Assembly (NCBI RefSeq): GCF_019175365.1
Contig: NZ_CP059572.1
Location: 6,882,001-6,946,000 of the forward strand
Length of the DNA: 64,000 nt
From: Actinomadura graeca
GTDB taxonomy: Bacteria > Actinomycetota > Actinomycetes > Streptosporangiales > Streptosporangiaceae
Direction of reading: 5' to 3'
In this document: in pieces, positions 33,629 through 44,357 of the stretch
How positions within the stretch are numbered: the first letter of the stretch is position 1
How the letters are laid out: every line of letters starts with the position of its first letter
Translations under genes and position numbers: made by a program
The notes under the pieces: generated by a model
The model's input: the letters and a program-made list of their open reading frames with translations, nothing else
The model's database searches: none
Told to the model about the DNA's origin: nothing

Positions 33629-35063
33629 GCTCCTCGATCCGCTGGATCCGGTAGCGGACGGAGTTCACGTGCAGGTGGAGCCGCTCGGCGCAGCGCGTCC
33701 ACGACCCCGAGTTCTGGAGGAACGTCTCCAGCGTCCGGACCAGGTCGGCGTTGTGGACCTCGTCGTAGGTGCGCAGCGGGTCCAGCAGCCGGACCCGGAA
33801 CATGTCCCGGACGTCGTCGGGGACGCTGGCCAGCAGCAGTACGTGCGTCGCCAGCTCGTCGTGGCGCACCACGCACACCGGGTCGGCGCGCTGGGCCGCC
33901 AGCCGCCGCGCGAACCGCGCCTCCTCGACCGCGCCCCGCAGCTCGCCCGCCGCGACGACGTCGCTGACCCCCACCGCGAGGCCGCCGTCCGTGAACCCGG
34001 GGGCCAGCGCCGCCAGGGCCGCCTGGATCCGGTCCGCCACGTCCTTCTCGGTCTCGGGTACGGGGACGAGGGCGATGACCTCCTCCTCCAGCAGCCCCAC
34101 CACCGGGCGCGGGACGGGGATGGCCTCGCCGAGCACCGCGCGCACCTCGGCCGGGCGCAGCGGCGGCCGGCCGGACGCGGCGACCGCGGTGAACGACGCC
34201 CCGGCGTCCAGCCCGGCCAGCGCCAGCCGCGAGGCGATCTCCCCGGCCCCCGCCGCCGAGACGACCAGCCGGACCAGCTCCTGCGCGAGGCGCCCCTCGA
34301 CGCTCAGCCGGTCGTCCAGCCGGGCACGCTCCAGCGCGACGATCGCCGCCAGCTCGGCCGCCAGGGCGCGGTGCTCGGGGGGCCAGTCCCGCGCGTCGCC
34401 CTCGAAGGCGAGGAACCAGTCCGCCGCCCTGGGCACCGTCTCGGCGGCGACCGGGAAGATCGTCACACCGTCGTGCGGGTGCGGCAGCCGCGGCGCGGTG
34501 AGGAACGCGTGCGCCAGCTCTCCGCCCGCTGGCGGGGGCTCCGGGCCGGCGACCACCCGCCCGGTGGGGGTCAGCACCCAGCAGCGCAGGCCGACGTCGC
34601 GCGTCACCAGGTCCAGGACGGCGCCGAGGCCCGCGCCCTCGCCCGCGCCCGCGACGAGCCGCCGGTGCCGGTCGAGGACCGCGGTCAGGTCGCGGGCCCC
34701 CGACAGGTGCCGGACGACCTCCTCGGTGACGGTCGCGAACGCCACGTCCTCGGGCACCGAGAACAGCGGCATCCGGTGCCGCCTGCACGCCGCCACGAGA
34801 TCGTCCGGCAGGGCGCCCCTGGCCAGGCCGCCCGCGAGGGCGGAGACGCCCGCCTTGGCCAGCTCCTCGACGAACGCCTCGGAGTCGGCGGGCCCGGACC
34901 GCCACATCAGCCCCGACAGCACCAGCTCCCCGCCGCGCAGGTACCGGCCGGGCTGCGGCAGGTCGGTGGTGACGACCCACCGCACCGGACGGTCCAGCCC
35001 GTCCCGTCCGGTGACGAGCTCCAGCCGCGAATCCGGCAGGGTGAGCAGCGCGCGCAGCTTCAT
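33561..35063 (-). CDS. PucR-family transcriptional regulator of purine catabolism
   Basis: This 500-residue regulator has an N-terminal PucR domain (LPDSRLELVTGRDGLDRPVRW, GGELVLSGLMW), a central GGDEF-like region, and a C-terminal PucR-type helix-turn-helix (FLQNSGSWTRCAERLHLHVN and VRYRIQRIEELTGRDLS). It is divergent from the nine-gene purine operon and is the obvious activator or repressor of it, as PucR is in Bacillus, responding to a pathway intermediate such as allantoin. AGTTAACT (35071-35078) lies just upstream. Confidence 0.9.
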   Translation of the reverse strand: MKLRALLTLPDSRLELVTGRDGLDRPVRWVVTTDLPQPGRYLRGGELVLSGLMWRSGPADSEAFVEELAKAGVSALAGGLARGALPDDLVAACRRHRMPLFSVPEDVAFATVTEEVVRHLSGARDLTAVLDRHRRLVAGAGEGAGLGAVLDLVTRDVGLRCWVLTPTGRVVAGPEPPPAGGELAHAFLTAPRLPHPHDGVTIFPVAAETVPRAADWFLAFEGDARDWPPEHRALAAELAAIVALERARLDDRLSVEGRLAQELVRLVVSAAGAGEIASRLALAGLDAGASFTAVAASGRPPLRPAEVRAVLGEAIPVPRPVVGLLEEEVIALVPVPETEKDVADRIQAALAALAPGFTDGGLAVGVSDVVAAGELRGAVEEARFARRLAAQRADPVCVVRHDELATHVLLLASVPDDVRDMFRVRLLDPLRTYDEVHNADLVRTLETFLQNSGSWTRCAERLHLHVNSVRYRIQRIEELTGRDLSRLEDRVDFFLALRLG

Positions 35064-35206
35064 GGACTCAAGTTAACTGGAGCATCGTACGAAGACGCGC
35101 CGGGAAGACCGCTCACAGTTCGGATCTCCTGTCCCTCGACGCCGATCCCGCTCCCTGTGTGTACTACAGCAGTGCAGCGGGTGACGGTGAGACAAGGGAA
35201 GTGCCA

Positions 35207-35743
35207 GTGACGACGGAATGGCTGACGTCGATGAACTCACTGGACGCAGAGGCCGCCCGCGCCGAGCTGCTCACCTGCTGCACGGCCCGCCGCTGGGCCG
35301 ACGCGGTGATCGCGGGACGCCCCTACGCCGACCCCGCCGCGCTGCGGGCGGCGTCGGCGGCGGCCCTCGCCGCCCAGGACTGGGCCGGGATCGAGGAGGC
35401 GCTCGCCGCGCACCCCCGCATCGGCGACCGGGTCGGCGGCCAGGACCGCGAGGCCGCCTGGTCCCGGGCCGAGCAGTCCGGCGTGGACGGTGCCGCCGAC
35501 GGCCTGCGCGACGCGCTCGCGGCGGGCAACCGGGCCTACGAGGAGCGCTTCGGCCACGTCTTCCTCATCTGCGCCACCGGCCTCGGCGGGGAGGAGATGC
35601 TCGCCGCGCTCCGGGCCCGCCTGCGCAACGACCCCGGGACCGAGCGGGCGGTCGTCCGCCAAGAGCTTGCCAAGATCGTCGAGCTGCGCCTGGGCAGGCT
35701 GCTCGACGGGGAAGGGACCGAGGGGGACGGGAGGTCCGCATGA
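35207..35743 (+). CDS. uraD: OHCU decarboxylase
   Basis: This 178-residue enzyme converts 2-oxo-4-hydroxy-4-carboxy-5-ureidoimidazoline to S-allantoin, the last step of the uricase branch. AAHPRIGD carries the catalytic His, and the C-terminal helix bundle (RNDPGTERAVVRQELAKIVELRLGRL) is characteristic. The GTG at 35207 is chosen for AAGGGAA six bases upstream. It is the first gene of the purine operon, and its stop overlaps uraH (ATGA). Confidence 0.88.
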   Translation: MTTEWLTSMNSLDAEAARAELLTCCTARRWADAVIAGRPYADPAALRAASAAALAAQDWAGIEEALAAHPRIGDRVGGQDREAAWSRAEQSGVDGAADGLRDALAAGNRAYEERFGHVFLICATGLGGEEMLAALRARLRNDPGTERAVVRQELAKIVELRLGRLLDGEGTEGDGRSA

Positions 35744-36054
35744 GCCTGTCGACGCACGTGCTGGACGCGGCGCGGGGCCTGCCCGCCGCCGGGGTGGCGG
35801 TCCGGCTGGACCACCGGGGACCCGACGGCCGCTGGACCACGCTCGCCGAGGCCCGCACCGACGCGGACGGCCGGATCCGGGACTGGGGCGTCACCCCCGG
35901 CGCCGGGGTGCACCGGCTGACCTTCGACACCGCCGGGCTGTCCGACTTCTACCCCGAGGTCACGGTCGCGTTCACCATCGACGACCCGTCGCGGCACCTG
36001 CACGTCCCGCTGCTGCTCAGCCCGTTCGCCTACTCCACCTACCGAGGGAGCTAG
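35740..36054 (+). CDS. uraH: 5-hydroxyisourate hydrolase
   Basis: This 104-residue transthyretin-related protein has STHVLDAARGLPAAGVAV with the N-terminal His, R in LTFDTAGL/HRLTF, and the diagnostic C-terminal tetrapeptide YRGS. It hydrolyses the product of urate oxidase to OHCU as a cytoplasmic tetramer. It overlaps uraD by 4 nt and is eight bases before the uricase gene, so all three steps from urate to allantoin are adjacent. Confidence 0.92.
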   Translation: MSLSTHVLDAARGLPAAGVAVRLDHRGPDGRWTTLAEARTDADGRIRDWGVTPGAGVHRLTFDTAGLSDFYPEVTVAFTIDDPSRHLHVPLLLSPFAYSTYRGS

Positions 36055-36062
36055 ATCCCGCC

Positions 36063-36929
36063 ATGGCCATCGTGCTCGGGCCCAACCGCTACGGAAAGGC
36101 CGAGATCCGCGTCGTCCGGGTCGAAAGGGACGGCGTCGTCCACCGGATCAAGGATCTCAACGTGAGCGTCTCCCTCTCCGGCGCCATGGACGAGGTGCAC
36201 CTGACCGGCGACAACGCCGCCGTGCTGACGACCGACACGCAGAAGAACACGGTGTTCGCGTTCGCGAAGAAGTACGGGATCGGGGAGATCGAGGACTTCG
36301 GGCTCCTGCTCGCCCGGCACTTCGTGGACTCCCAGCCGACGATCCACCACGCGCGGGTGGAGATCCGCGAGTACACCTGGGACCGGATCTCCGGCCCGCA
36401 CTCCTTCATCCGCGACGGCGGCGAGATCCGCACCGCGCTCGTGCGCAGCGACGGATCGGACGGCCCCGAGTCGGTCGTGTCGGGCCTGACGGACCTGGTC
36501 CTGCTCAACTCGACCGGCAGCGAGTTCCACGGCTTCGCCGAGGACGAGTACACGACGCTCGCGCCCACCGACGACCGGATCCTGGCCACCGCCGTGACCG
36601 CGTGGTGGCGGCACCGGGGCACCGCCGCGTCCTGGGGCGAGTCCTACCGCGCCGCCCGCGCGGGCCTGCTCGCCGGGTTCGCCGAGACGCACAGCCTGTC
36701 GCTCCAGCAGACCCTCTACGAGATGGGGCGCCGCGTCCTGGACGGCCAGCCCGGCCTCTGCGAGGTGCGGATGTCGATGCCCAACAAGCACCACTTCCTG
36801 GTCGATCTCGAGCCGTTCGGCATGGACAACGACAACGAGGTCTACTTCGCCGCGGACCGTCCGTACGGGCTCATCGAGGGCTCCGTGCTCACCGACGACG
36901 CCCCGCCCGTCCCGCCGCACTGGCACTGA
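36063..36929 (+). CDS. Urate oxidase (uricase)
   Basis: This 288-residue cofactor-free oxidase has two T-fold repeats. Lys in GPNRYGKAEIRVV and Thr in LTTDTQKNTVFAFAKKYG form the catalytic dyad, and His in MPNKHHFLVDLEPFG completes the relay. QPTIHHARVEIREYTWDRI and the urate-binding Arg/Gln region are conserved. It oxidises urate to 5-hydroxyisourate, giving hydrogen peroxide. No peroxisomal-type signal is expected in bacteria and none is seen. It lies between uraH and the xanthine dehydrogenase genes. Confidence 0.93.
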   Translation: MAIVLGPNRYGKAEIRVVRVERDGVVHRIKDLNVSVSLSGAMDEVHLTGDNAAVLTTDTQKNTVFAFAKKYGIGEIEDFGLLLARHFVDSQPTIHHARVEIREYTWDRISGPHSFIRDGGEIRTALVRSDGSDGPESVVSGLTDLVLLNSTGSEFHGFAEDEYTTLAPTDDRILATAVTAWWRHRGTAASWGESYRAARAGLLAGFAETHSLSLQQTLYEMGRRVLDGQPGLCEVRMSMPNKHHFLVDLEPFGMDNDNEVYFAADRPYGLIEGSVLTDDAPPVPPHWH

Positions 36930-36961
36930 TCCGCCCGGAACAGAGGAGGTATACCCGAATC

Positions 36962-37840
36962 ATGGACTTTCTGCGACCGATGACCTGGGCGGACGCGCTC
37001 GCCGTCAAGGCGGAGCGGCCCGAGGCGCTGCCCGTCCAGGGCGGCACCGACGTCATGGTCGAGATCAACTTCGATGTGCACCGCCCCGGTGCGCTGCTGG
37101 ACCTGAACCGGGTCCGCGAGCTGGCGGAGTGGGAGCAGGCGGACGGACGGCTGCGGGTCGGCGCCGGCGTCCCGTACACCCGGCTGATCGCCGAGCTGGG
37201 GGACCGGCTGCCCGGCCTCGCGCAGGCGTCCCGGACGGTCGGCTCGCCGCAGATCCGCAACCGCGGCACGGTCGGCGGCAACCTCGGCGCGGCCTCGCCC
37301 GCCGGGGACACGCACCCCGCGCTGCTGGCGGGGGACGCGGTGATCGAGGTCGAGTCCGCAGCCCGCGGCGTCCGGATGATCCCCGTGACCGACTTCTACC
37401 TGGGCGTGAAGCGCAACGCGCTGGAGCCCGACGAGCTGATCCGCGCGTTCTGGAGCGCTCCAGCCGCCGGCCCGCAGTACTTCTCCAAGATCGGCACACG
37501 GAACGCGATGGTCATCGCGGTGTGCTCGTTCGCGCTCGCCCTGCACCCGGCCGAGCGCCGCGTGGGCACCGGCGTCGGCTCGGCCGCCCCGACGCCGCGC
37601 CGCGCCACCGCCGCCGAGGAGTTCCTCTCCGGCGAGCTGGACTGGGACGGCCGCGGCCCGCTGGCGGTGTCGCTGTCCAAGCGGTTCGGCGAGCTGGTCA
37701 AGGAGGCCGCCGCGCCGATCGACGACGTCCGGGGGACCGCCGACTACCGCAGGCACGCCCTGTCGGTGATGGCGCGCCGCACCCTGACCTGGGCCTGGAA
37801 CGACTACAGAGCCCGCATTCCGGGCGAGGAGGCATCCTGA
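36962..37840 (+). CDS. Xanthine dehydrogenase-type FAD-binding subunit
   Basis: This 292-residue CoxM/PucC-type subunit has PVQGGTDVMVEINFDVHRPG and GSPQIRNRGTVGGNLGAASPAGDTHP as the two FAD pyrophosphate loops, with the C-terminal CO_deh_flav domain after them. It passes electrons from the 2Fe-2S subunit to NAD or another acceptor. ACAGAGGAGG precedes the ATG. It overlaps the next subunit by 1 nt. It is the medium chain of a three-subunit molybdenum hydroxylase. Confidence 0.9.
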   Translation: MDFLRPMTWADALAVKAERPEALPVQGGTDVMVEINFDVHRPGALLDLNRVRELAEWEQADGRLRVGAGVPYTRLIAELGDRLPGLAQASRTVGSPQIRNRGTVGGNLGAASPAGDTHPALLAGDAVIEVESAARGVRMIPVTDFYLGVKRNALEPDELIRAFWSAPAAGPQYFSKIGTRNAMVIAVCSFALALHPAERRVGTGVGSAAPTPRRATAAEEFLSGELDWDGRGPLAVSLSKRFGELVKEAAAPIDDVRGTADYRRHALSVMARRTLTWAWNDYRARIPGEEAS

Positions 37841-38325
37841 TGCGCGTCAACGTCACCGTCAACGGGTCCAAGGAGACCGTCGACGACGTGTGGGAGGGCG
37901 AGAGCCTGCTGTACATGCTGCGCGAGCGGATGGGGCTCCCCGGCTCCAAGAACGCCTGCGAGCAGGGCGAGTGCGGCTCCTGCACCGTCTACCTGGACGG
38001 CGTCCCCGCCTGCGCGTGCCTGGTCGCCGCGGGCCAGGCCGAGGGCCGTGAGGTCCGCACCGTGGAGGGCCTCGCCGAGGGGCCGTCCGGCGAGGAGCGG
38101 CTCGACCCCGTCCAGGAGGCGTTCGTCGAGTCCGGCGCCGTCCAGTGCGGGTTCTGCACGCCGGGACTGATCGTCCAGGCGCACGACCTGATCGAGCGGA
38201 ACGCCGCGCCGTCCGACGCCGAGATCCGCGAGGCCCTCGCCGGGAACCTGTGCCGCTGCACCGGCTACGAGAAGATCCTGGACGCGGTGCGCCTCGCGGC
38301 GCGCCGGAAGGCGGCCCGCACATGA
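37840..38325 (+). CDS. Xanthine dehydrogenase-type 2Fe-2S subunit
   Basis: This 161-residue subunit has a plant-type ferredoxin cluster (CEQGECGSC with a further C in PACAC) and the helical second cluster (CGFCTPG and CRCTGYEKI). The length and motif order match CoxS/PucE. It carries electrons from the molybdenum site to the FAD subunit. It overlaps the neighbours on both sides (TGATG and ATGA), which supports balanced synthesis. Confidence 0.93.
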   Translation: MRVNVTVNGSKETVDDVWEGESLLYMLRERMGLPGSKNACEQGECGSCTVYLDGVPACACLVAAGQAEGREVRTVEGLAEGPSGEERLDPVQEAFVESGAVQCGFCTPGLIVQAHDLIERNAAPSDAEIREALAGNLCRCTGYEKILDAVRLAARRKAART

Positions 38326-39674
38326 CGGTCGTCATCGAGAACGCCCACATCGTCACCGTGTCCGGTGACGAGCATCCCACCGGGCACATCGTCATCGACG
38401 GCAACCGGATCACGGCCGTCGGCCCGGGGCCGGCCCCGACCGCCGGGAGGGTCGAGCGGATCAACGGGCGCGGCTGCCTCGCCACGCCCGGCCTCGTCAA
38501 CACCCATCACCACCTCTACCAGTGGGCGAGCCAGGGCATCGCGACCGGCGGCACGCTGTTCGAGTGGCTGACCACGCTCTACAAGCCCTGGTCGAAGATG
38601 GACGCGGAGATCGCCGGGGGCGCGGCGACCGCCGGCCTGGCGTGGCTCGCCAAGTCCGGCTGCACCACCAGCACCGACCACCACTACATCTTCCCCAAGG
38701 GGCGCGGCGACCTGTTCGCCGCCGAGATCGAGGCGGCCGCCGAGCTCGGCGTGCGCTTCCACCCCTGCCGGGGCTCGATGGACCGGGGCCGGTCCGACGG
38801 GGGGCTCCCGCCCGACGAGGTCGTCGAGGACCTCGACACGATCCTCGACGAGACCGCCGCCGCCATCGACCTGTACCACGACCCCTCGCCCGGCTCCCTG
38901 CTGCGCGTCGCCGTCGCGCCCTGCTCCCCGTTCTCCGTCAGCCGCGACCTGCTGACCCGGTCGGCGGAACTGGCACGCGCCAGGGGCGTCCGGCTGCACA
39001 CCCACCTCGCCGAGACCCTCGACGAGGAGGAGCACACCTCCGAGCAGTTCGGCATGACGCCGGCCGAGTACATGGACTCGATCGGCTGGCTCGGCCCCGA
39101 CGTCTGGCTCGCGCACTGCGTCCACCTGCACGACGCCGACGTCAAGCGCCTCGCCGAGACCGGCACGGGCACCGCGCACTGCCCGAGCTCCAACGCCCGC
39201 CTCGGCTCCGGCATCGCCCGCGTCGCGCACCTGCTGGAGGCGGGCGCGCCGGTCGGGCTGGGCGTGGACGGCCCCGCGTCCGCCGAGCTCGTCCCCCTCG
39301 CCGGGGAGATGCGGCAGGCGATCTACATGCAGCGCGCCCGCTACGGCCCGGACGCGCTGACCGCGCGGCAGGCCCTGGAGATGGCGACGCTCGGCGGCGC
39401 CCGCTGCCTCGGCCGCGAGGCCGAGATCGGCACCCTGGAGCCCGGCAAGCTCGCCGACATCGCCCTGTGGCGGCTCGACGGGTTCCACGCCGCGATCGAC
39501 GACCCGGTGGTCGCCCTCACGTTCGGGCAGACCCCGCCGCTGCGGCGGCTGTTCGTCGGCGGCCGGACGATCGTACGGGACGACGCCCTCGTCACCGTCC
39601 CCCAGGACGAGGCGGGACGACGCGGCGCCGCCGCGCACCGCCGCCTCATGACACTCGCGGAGGAGGTCCTCTGA
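38322..39674 (+). CDS. 8-oxoguanine deaminase-type amidohydrolase
   Basis: This 450-residue amidohydrolase has metal ligands in [23 protein letters not shown], and [10 protein letters not shown]. The sequence around [24 protein letters not shown] positions ([10 protein letters not shown]) is typical of 8-oxoguanine deaminases, which turn 8-oxoguanine into urate; atrazine chlorohydrolase and guanine deaminase are distant relatives. It is inserted between the small and large subunits of the dehydrogenase. This feeds urate from oxidised guanine into the same pathway. Confidence 0.85.
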   Translation: MTVVIENAHIVTVSGDEHPTGHIVIDGNRITAVGPGPAPTAGRVERINGRGCLATPGLVNTHHHLYQWASQGIATGGTLFEWLTTLYKPWSKMDAEIAGGAATAGLAWLAKSGCTTSTDHHYIFPKGRGDLFAAEIEAAAELGVRFHPCRGSMDRGRSDGGLPPDEVVEDLDTILDETAAAIDLYHDPSPGSLLRVAVAPCSPFSVSRDLLTRSAELARARGVRLHTHLAETLDEEEHTSEQFGMTPAEYMDSIGWLGPDVWLAHCVHLHDADVKRLAETGTGTAHCPSSNARLGSGIARVAHLLEAGAPVGLGVDGPASAELVPLAGEMRQAIYMQRARYGPDALTARQALEMATLGGARCLGREAEIGTLEPGKLADIALWRLDGFHAAIDDPVVALTFGQTPPLRRLFVGGRTIVRDDALVTVPQDEAGRRGAAAHRRLMTLAEEVL

Positions 39675-41992
39675 TGGCGGCCCCGGTGAAGAGCCCGAGC
39701 CACGTCGAAGCGCCCGGACTGGGCGGCGTCGGCGCCAGCACCCTGCGCCCGGACGGCACCCTGAAGGTCGCGGGCGAGTTCGCGTACGCGTCCGACCTGT
39801 GGATCGACGGGATGCTGTGGGGCGCGACGCTGCGCAGCCCCCACCCCCGCGCGCTGATCCGCTCGATCGGCATCGGCGAGGCCGTGGCGATGCCCGGCGT
39901 CCGCGCCGTCCTCACCCACGAGGACGTGCCGGGCCGCAAGATGTTCGGCATCGACCACACCGAGGACCAGCCCGTCCTCGCCATCGACCAGGTCCGGCAC
40001 CAGGGCGAGCCCGTCGCGCTCGTCGCCGCCGACCACCCCGAGATCGCGCGCCGCGCGCTGAAGGCGATCACGGTCGAGTACGAGGTGCTGGAGCCGATCA
40101 CCGACCCCCGCGCCGTCGTCGCCGACCCCGAGGGGATGAAGGTCCAGGACCGCGGCGGCATCACCCGCCACCAGCCCGTCGTCGTCGGCGACGTGGAGGC
40201 GGCGCGCGCGGCGGCCGAGGTCGTCGTGACGTCGGAGTACGAGGTCGGCATCCAGGACCAGGCGTTCCTCGGCCCCGAGGCGGGCCTGGCGATCCCGTCC
40301 GAGGACGGCGGCATCGACCTGTACGTGTCCACCCAGTGGATCCACAACGACCTCCGGCAGATCGCGCCGTGCCTCGGCCTCGCCGAGGACCAGGTCCACA
40401 TGACGCTCGCGGGCGTCGGCGGCGCGTTCGGCGGCCGCGAGGACCTGTCGATGCAGATCCACGCGGGCATGCTCGCGCTGCGCACCGGCAAGCCGGTGAA
40501 GATGTCCTACAACCGGTACGAGTCGTTCTTCGGGCACGTCCACCGGCATCCCGCCCTGATGCGGTACGAGTACGGCGCCACCTCCGAGGGGCGGCTGCTG
40601 TACGCCGACGTCGAGATCATCCTGGACGGTGGCGCGTACACCTCGTCCACCATCAACGTGACCGGCAACGCCGCCTCGCTCGGCGTCGGCCCCTACGAGA
40701 TCCCCAACATCAGGATCGACGCCTACGGGGTCTACACGAACAACCCGCCCTGCGGCGCGATGCGCGGCTTCGGAGCGGTCCAGGCGTGCTTCGCCTACGA
40801 GTCGATGATGGACAAGCTCGGCGCCGCCTGCGGCATCGGCCCGGTCGAGATCCGCCGCCGCAACGCCGTCTCGCAGGGCTCCCGGCTCGCGACCGGGCAG
40901 ATCATCGAGGCGCCCGCGCCGCTCGCCGAGATGCTGACGCGGCTGGAGGCCATGCCGATGCCCCCGGCCCTCGACCCGGCCGACCTGCGCCACCTGCCCG
41001 GCGGGGTCTCCCAGACCACCCACGGCGAGGGCGTCGTCCGCGGTGTCGGCTACGGCGTCGGGATCAAGAACATCTGCTTCTCCGAGGCGTTCGACGACTA
41101 CTCCACCGCCCGCGTCCGGCTGGAGGTCATCGGCGGGGAGGCGACCGCGCTCGTCCACACCGCCGCCGCCGAGGTCGGGCAGGGCCTCGTCACGCTCCAG
41201 GCGCAGATCGCCCGCACCGAGCTCGGCGTCCAGAAGGTCACCATCGCCCCGGCCGACGACCGGGTCGGCGACGCCGGCTCGTCCAGCGCCTCGCGCCAGT
41301 CCTACATGTCCGGCGGCGCGGTCAAGGCCGCCTGCGAGGCCGTCCGCGCCGAGCTGTTCGCGCGCGCCCGCCGCCGCCTCGGCACCGCCCGCGCCATCGC
41401 CGACCTCGACGTCGCCGGCGGCAAGATCATCTCACGGTCGGGCGGGGTGCTCGCCACGATCGAGGACGTCCTCGGCGACGCCGTCATCGAGGAGACCCGC
41501 GAATACCATCACCGTCCCACCGAGCGGATGGACCCCGTCACCGGCCAGGGCCGCAGCCACACCCAGCTCGCCCTCTGCGTCCACCGCGCCGTCGTCGACG
41601 TGGATGTGGACCTCGGCCTCGTCAAGGTGGTCGAGCTGGCCGCCGTCCAGGACGTCGGCAAGATCCTCAACCGGCTGTCGCTGGAGGGCCAGATCCACGG
41701 CGGCACCGCGCAGGGCCTCGGCCTCGCGCTGATGGAGGAGATCGTCGTGTCCGGCGGGCTCGTCCGCAACCCGTCCTTCACCGACTACCTCATCCCGACC
41801 ATCCTCGACATGCCGCCGATGCGGCTCGACATCCTCGAGAACCCCGACCCCGAGGCCCCCTACGGCCTCCGCGGCGCCGGGGAGCCGCCCACGCTGTCGT
41901 CCACCCCCGCCGTCGTCGCGGCCGTCCGCGACGCCACGGGCCGGGCGCTCACCCGCGTGCCGGTCCGCCCCGAGCACATCACGCTCGCATGA
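39674..41992 (+). CDS. Xanthine dehydrogenase molybdopterin-binding subunit
   Basis: This 772-residue large subunit has the first-domain motif [30 protein letters not shown] and [10 protein letters not shown] for the molybdopterin, and GAGEPPT near the end with the catalytic Glu. It hydroxylates hypoxanthine and xanthine to urate. Together with the FAD and 2Fe-2S subunits it forms a complete enzyme. It overlaps the deaminase stop by 1 nt (TGATG). Maturation proteins are not in the window. Confidence 0.92.
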   Translation: MAAPVKSPSHVEAPGLGGVGASTLRPDGTLKVAGEFAYASDLWIDGMLWGATLRSPHPRALIRSIGIGEAVAMPGVRAVLTHEDVPGRKMFGIDHTEDQPVLAIDQVRHQGEPVALVAADHPEIARRALKAITVEYEVLEPITDPRAVVADPEGMKVQDRGGITRHQPVVVGDVEAARAAAEVVVTSEYEVGIQDQAFLGPEAGLAIPSEDGGIDLYVSTQWIHNDLRQIAPCLGLAEDQVHMTLAGVGGAFGGREDLSMQIHAGMLALRTGKPVKMSYNRYESFFGHVHRHPALMRYEYGATSEGRLLYADVEIILDGGAYTSSTINVTGNAASLGVGPYEIPNIRIDAYGVYTNNPPCGAMRGFGAVQACFAYESMMDKLGAACGIGPVEIRRRNAVSQGSRLATGQIIEAPAPLAEMLTRLEAMPMPPALDPADLRHLPGGVSQTTHGEGVVRGVGYGVGIKNICFSEAFDDYSTARVRLEVIGGEATALVHTAAAEVGQGLVTLQAQIARTELGVQKVTIAPADDRVGDAGSSSASRQSYMSGGAVKAACEAVRAELFARARRRLGTARAIADLDVAGGKIISRSGGVLATIEDVLGDAVIEETREYHHRPTERMDPVTGQGRSHTQLALCVHRAVVDVDVDLGLVKVVELAAVQDVGKILNRLSLEGQIHGGTAQGLGLALMEEIVVSGGLVRNPSFTDYLIPTILDMPPMRLDILENPDPEAPYGLRGAGEPPTLSSTPAVVAAVRDATGRALTRVPVRPEHITLA

Positions 41993-43293
41993 CGCACGAC
42001 CTGGTCATCAGATCCCTGCGGACCGTCCTCCCGGACGGCGAACGCCCCGCCGCGGTCGCCGTCCGGGACGGCCGCGTCGCCGCCGTCGCCGACCACGACG
42101 CCCCCCTGCCCGCCAAGACCGAGGTCAGCCTCGGCACCACGGCCCTGCTGCCGGGCCTCGTCGACACCCACGTCCACATCAACGAACCCGGCCGCACCGA
42201 ATGGGAGGGCTTCGCCAGCGCGACCCGCGCCGCCGCCTCCGGCGGCGTCACGACCCTGATCGACATGCCGCTGAACTCGGTGCCGCCGACGGTCGACCCC
42301 GACGCCCTCGCCGCCAAGCGCAAGGCCGCCGAGCAGAACTGCGCCGTGGACGTCGGCTTCTGGGGCGGCGCCGTCCCCGGCAACGTCCCGCACCTGCGCG
42401 CCCTCCACGACGCCGGCGTGTTCGGGTTCAAGTGCTTCACCTCCGACTCCGGCGTCCCGGAGTTCCCGCCCCTCACCCACGAGGGGATGCGCGAGGCGTT
42501 CCAGGAGATCGCCTCGTTCGACGGGCTCGTCATCGTGCACGCCGAGGACCCGGCCGCCCTCGGGACGCCCTCCGACGGCGGATACGCCGCCTTCCTGGCC
42601 TCCCGCCCGCCCTCCGCCGAGCGCCTCGCCGTCGAGCGGGTCATCCGGCTGGCGGAGGAGACCGGCGTCCGCGCGCACATCCTGCACCTGTCCGCCGCCG
42701 ACTGCCTCATCCCCCTCGCGGAGGCCCAGGCCGCGGGCCTGCGCGTCACCGCCGAGACCTGCCCGCACTACCTGACGCTGTCCGCGGAGGAGGTCGGCGG
42801 GCCGTCCTACAAGTGCTGCCCGCCGATCCGCGACGCCGCGAACCGCCACGAGCTCTGGCTCGGCCTCGCCGCCGGCGTGATCTCCTGCGTCGTCACCGAC
42901 CACTCGCCCTGCACACCCGAGCTCAAGCGCGGCGACTTCGCCACCGCCTGGGGCGGCGTCTCCTCCCTCCAGCTCGGCCTGCCCGCCGTCTGGACGGCCG
43001 CCCGCGCCCGCGGCCACGGCCTGCCCGCCGTCGTCCGCTGGATGTCCGAGGCGCCCGCCGCCCTCGTGGGCCTGCCCAAGGGCGGCATCGCCCCCGGCTG
43101 CGACGCCGACCTCGTCGCCTTCGACCCCGACGCGACGTTCACCGTCGACCCGTCGTCCCTCCACCACCGCCACCCCGTCACCCCGTACGAGGGCCGCACC
43201 CTCACGGGCGCCGTCACGGCCACCTGGCTGCGCGGCACCCCCACCGGCGACACGCCCGCCGGACGACTGCTCAGCCGAACGGAGACACCTTGA
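41989..43293 (+). CDS. allB: Allantoinase
   Basis: This is a 434-residue cyclic amidohydrolase. [17 protein letters not shown] carries the first two metal His residues, [10 protein letters not shown] the carbamylated Lys, VHAEDP and HILHLSAAD the next His ligands, and VTDHSPCTP the Asp. It opens the hydantoin ring of allantoin to allantoate. It overlaps the xanthine dehydrogenase stop (ATGA), and its own stop overlaps the TTG start of allantoicase. Confidence 0.93.
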   Translation: MTHDLVIRSLRTVLPDGERPAAVAVRDGRVAAVADHDAPLPAKTEVSLGTTALLPGLVDTHVHINEPGRTEWEGFASATRAAASGGVTTLIDMPLNSVPPTVDPDALAAKRKAAEQNCAVDVGFWGGAVPGNVPHLRALHDAGVFGFKCFTSDSGVPEFPPLTHEGMREAFQEIASFDGLVIVHAEDPAALGTPSDGGYAAFLASRPPSAERLAVERVIRLAEETGVRAHILHLSAADCLIPLAEAQAAGLRVTAETCPHYLTLSAEEVGGPSYKCCPPIRDAANRHELWLGLAAGVISCVVTDHSPCTPELKRGDFATAWGGVSSLQLGLPAVWTAARARGHGLPAVVRWMSEAPAALVGLPKGGIAPGCDADLVAFDPDATFTVDPSSLHHRHPVTPYEGRTLTGAVTATWLRGTPTGDTPAGRLLSRTETP

Positions 43294-44288
43294 CCGGCTT
43301 CACGACGCTCCCGGACCTCGCCGTCCGGACCCTCGGAGGGTCCGTCATCGCGGCCAGCGACGAGTCCTTCGCGGCCAAGGAGAACCTCCTCAACCCCTGG
43401 ACCCCGGAGTTCCGGCCCAAGACGTTCGGGCCCAAGGGCCAGGAGTACGACGGCTGGGAGACCGCCCGCCGCCGCGACGGCGGCCACGACTGGACCCTGA
43501 TCCGCCTCGGCCTGCCCGGCGTCGTCCACGGCGTCGTCATCGACACCGCGTGGTTCGAGGGCAACTACCCCTCCCACGCGTCCGTGGAGGCGTGCGCCGT
43601 GGACGGCCACCCGTCCCCGGACGAGCTCGCCGCCGCCGACTGGACCGAGATCGTCCCGAGGTCCCCCCTCAAGGGCGACGCCGCCCACGCCTTCCCCGTC
43701 GACACCGGCCGCCTGGTCACCCACGTCCGGCTGAACATGTTCCCGGACGGCGGCATCGCCCGCCTGCGCGTCCACGGCGAGGTCGTCCCGGACCCCGCCC
43801 ACCTCACCGGCCTCACCGTCGACCTGGCCGCCCTGGAGAACGGCGCCCGCGTCACCGAATGCTCCAACATGTTCTACTCGTCCCCCGACAACATGCTGTT
43901 CCCGGGCCTGGCCCGCAACCAGGCCGAGGGCTGGGAGACCGCCCGCCGCCGCGAGGGCCCCGACGACTGGGCGCTGATCGCCCTCGCCGCCCCCGGCACC
44001 ATCCGCCTCGTCGAGGTCGACACCACCCACCTGAAGTTCAACGCCCCCGGCGCCTTCACCCTCACCGGCATCGACGAGCAGGGCAAGGCCACACCGCTCC
44101 TCACCCGCGTCCGCCTCCAGCCGGACGCCCGCCACCGCTTCCGCCTCACGTCCCCCGAGGTCACGAGCGTCCGCCTGGACATCCACCCCGACGGCGGCAT
44201 CGCCCGGCTCCGCCTCTGGGGCGACCTGACCCCCGACGCCGAACGGGACCTCACCACCCGCTGGCAAAATCTCCGTCACGGAACGTGA
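43290..44288 (+). CDS. alc: Allantoicase
   Basis: This 332-residue protein has two homologous halves. Each carries a GWETARRR box, a hydrophobic strand ([43 protein letters not shown]) and a PDGGIARLR element. It hydrolyses allantoate to ureidoglycolate and urea. It starts at a rare TTG, with GGAGACACC upstream, that overlaps the allB stop; a low initiation rate may tune it to the rest. It is the last gene of the operon. Confidence 0.9.
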   Translation: MTGFTTLPDLAVRTLGGSVIAASDESFAAKENLLNPWTPEFRPKTFGPKGQEYDGWETARRRDGGHDWTLIRLGLPGVVHGVVIDTAWFEGNYPSHASVEACAVDGHPSPDELAAADWTEIVPRSPLKGDAAHAFPVDTGRLVTHVRLNMFPDGGIARLRVHGEVVPDPAHLTGLTVDLAALENGARVTECSNMFYSSPDNMLFPGLARNQAEGWETARRREGPDDWALIALAAPGTIRLVEVDTTHLKFNAPGAFTLTGIDEQGKATPLLTRVRLQPDARHRFRLTSPEVTSVRLDIHPDGGIARLRLWGDLTPDAERDLTTRWQNLRHGT

Positions 44289-44357
44289 TGTAGAACACAC
44301 GCAGGGTCATTCAATAGTGCCGGTATCCAATGCCGGTCGCAACGTAGCGTTCTGCGC

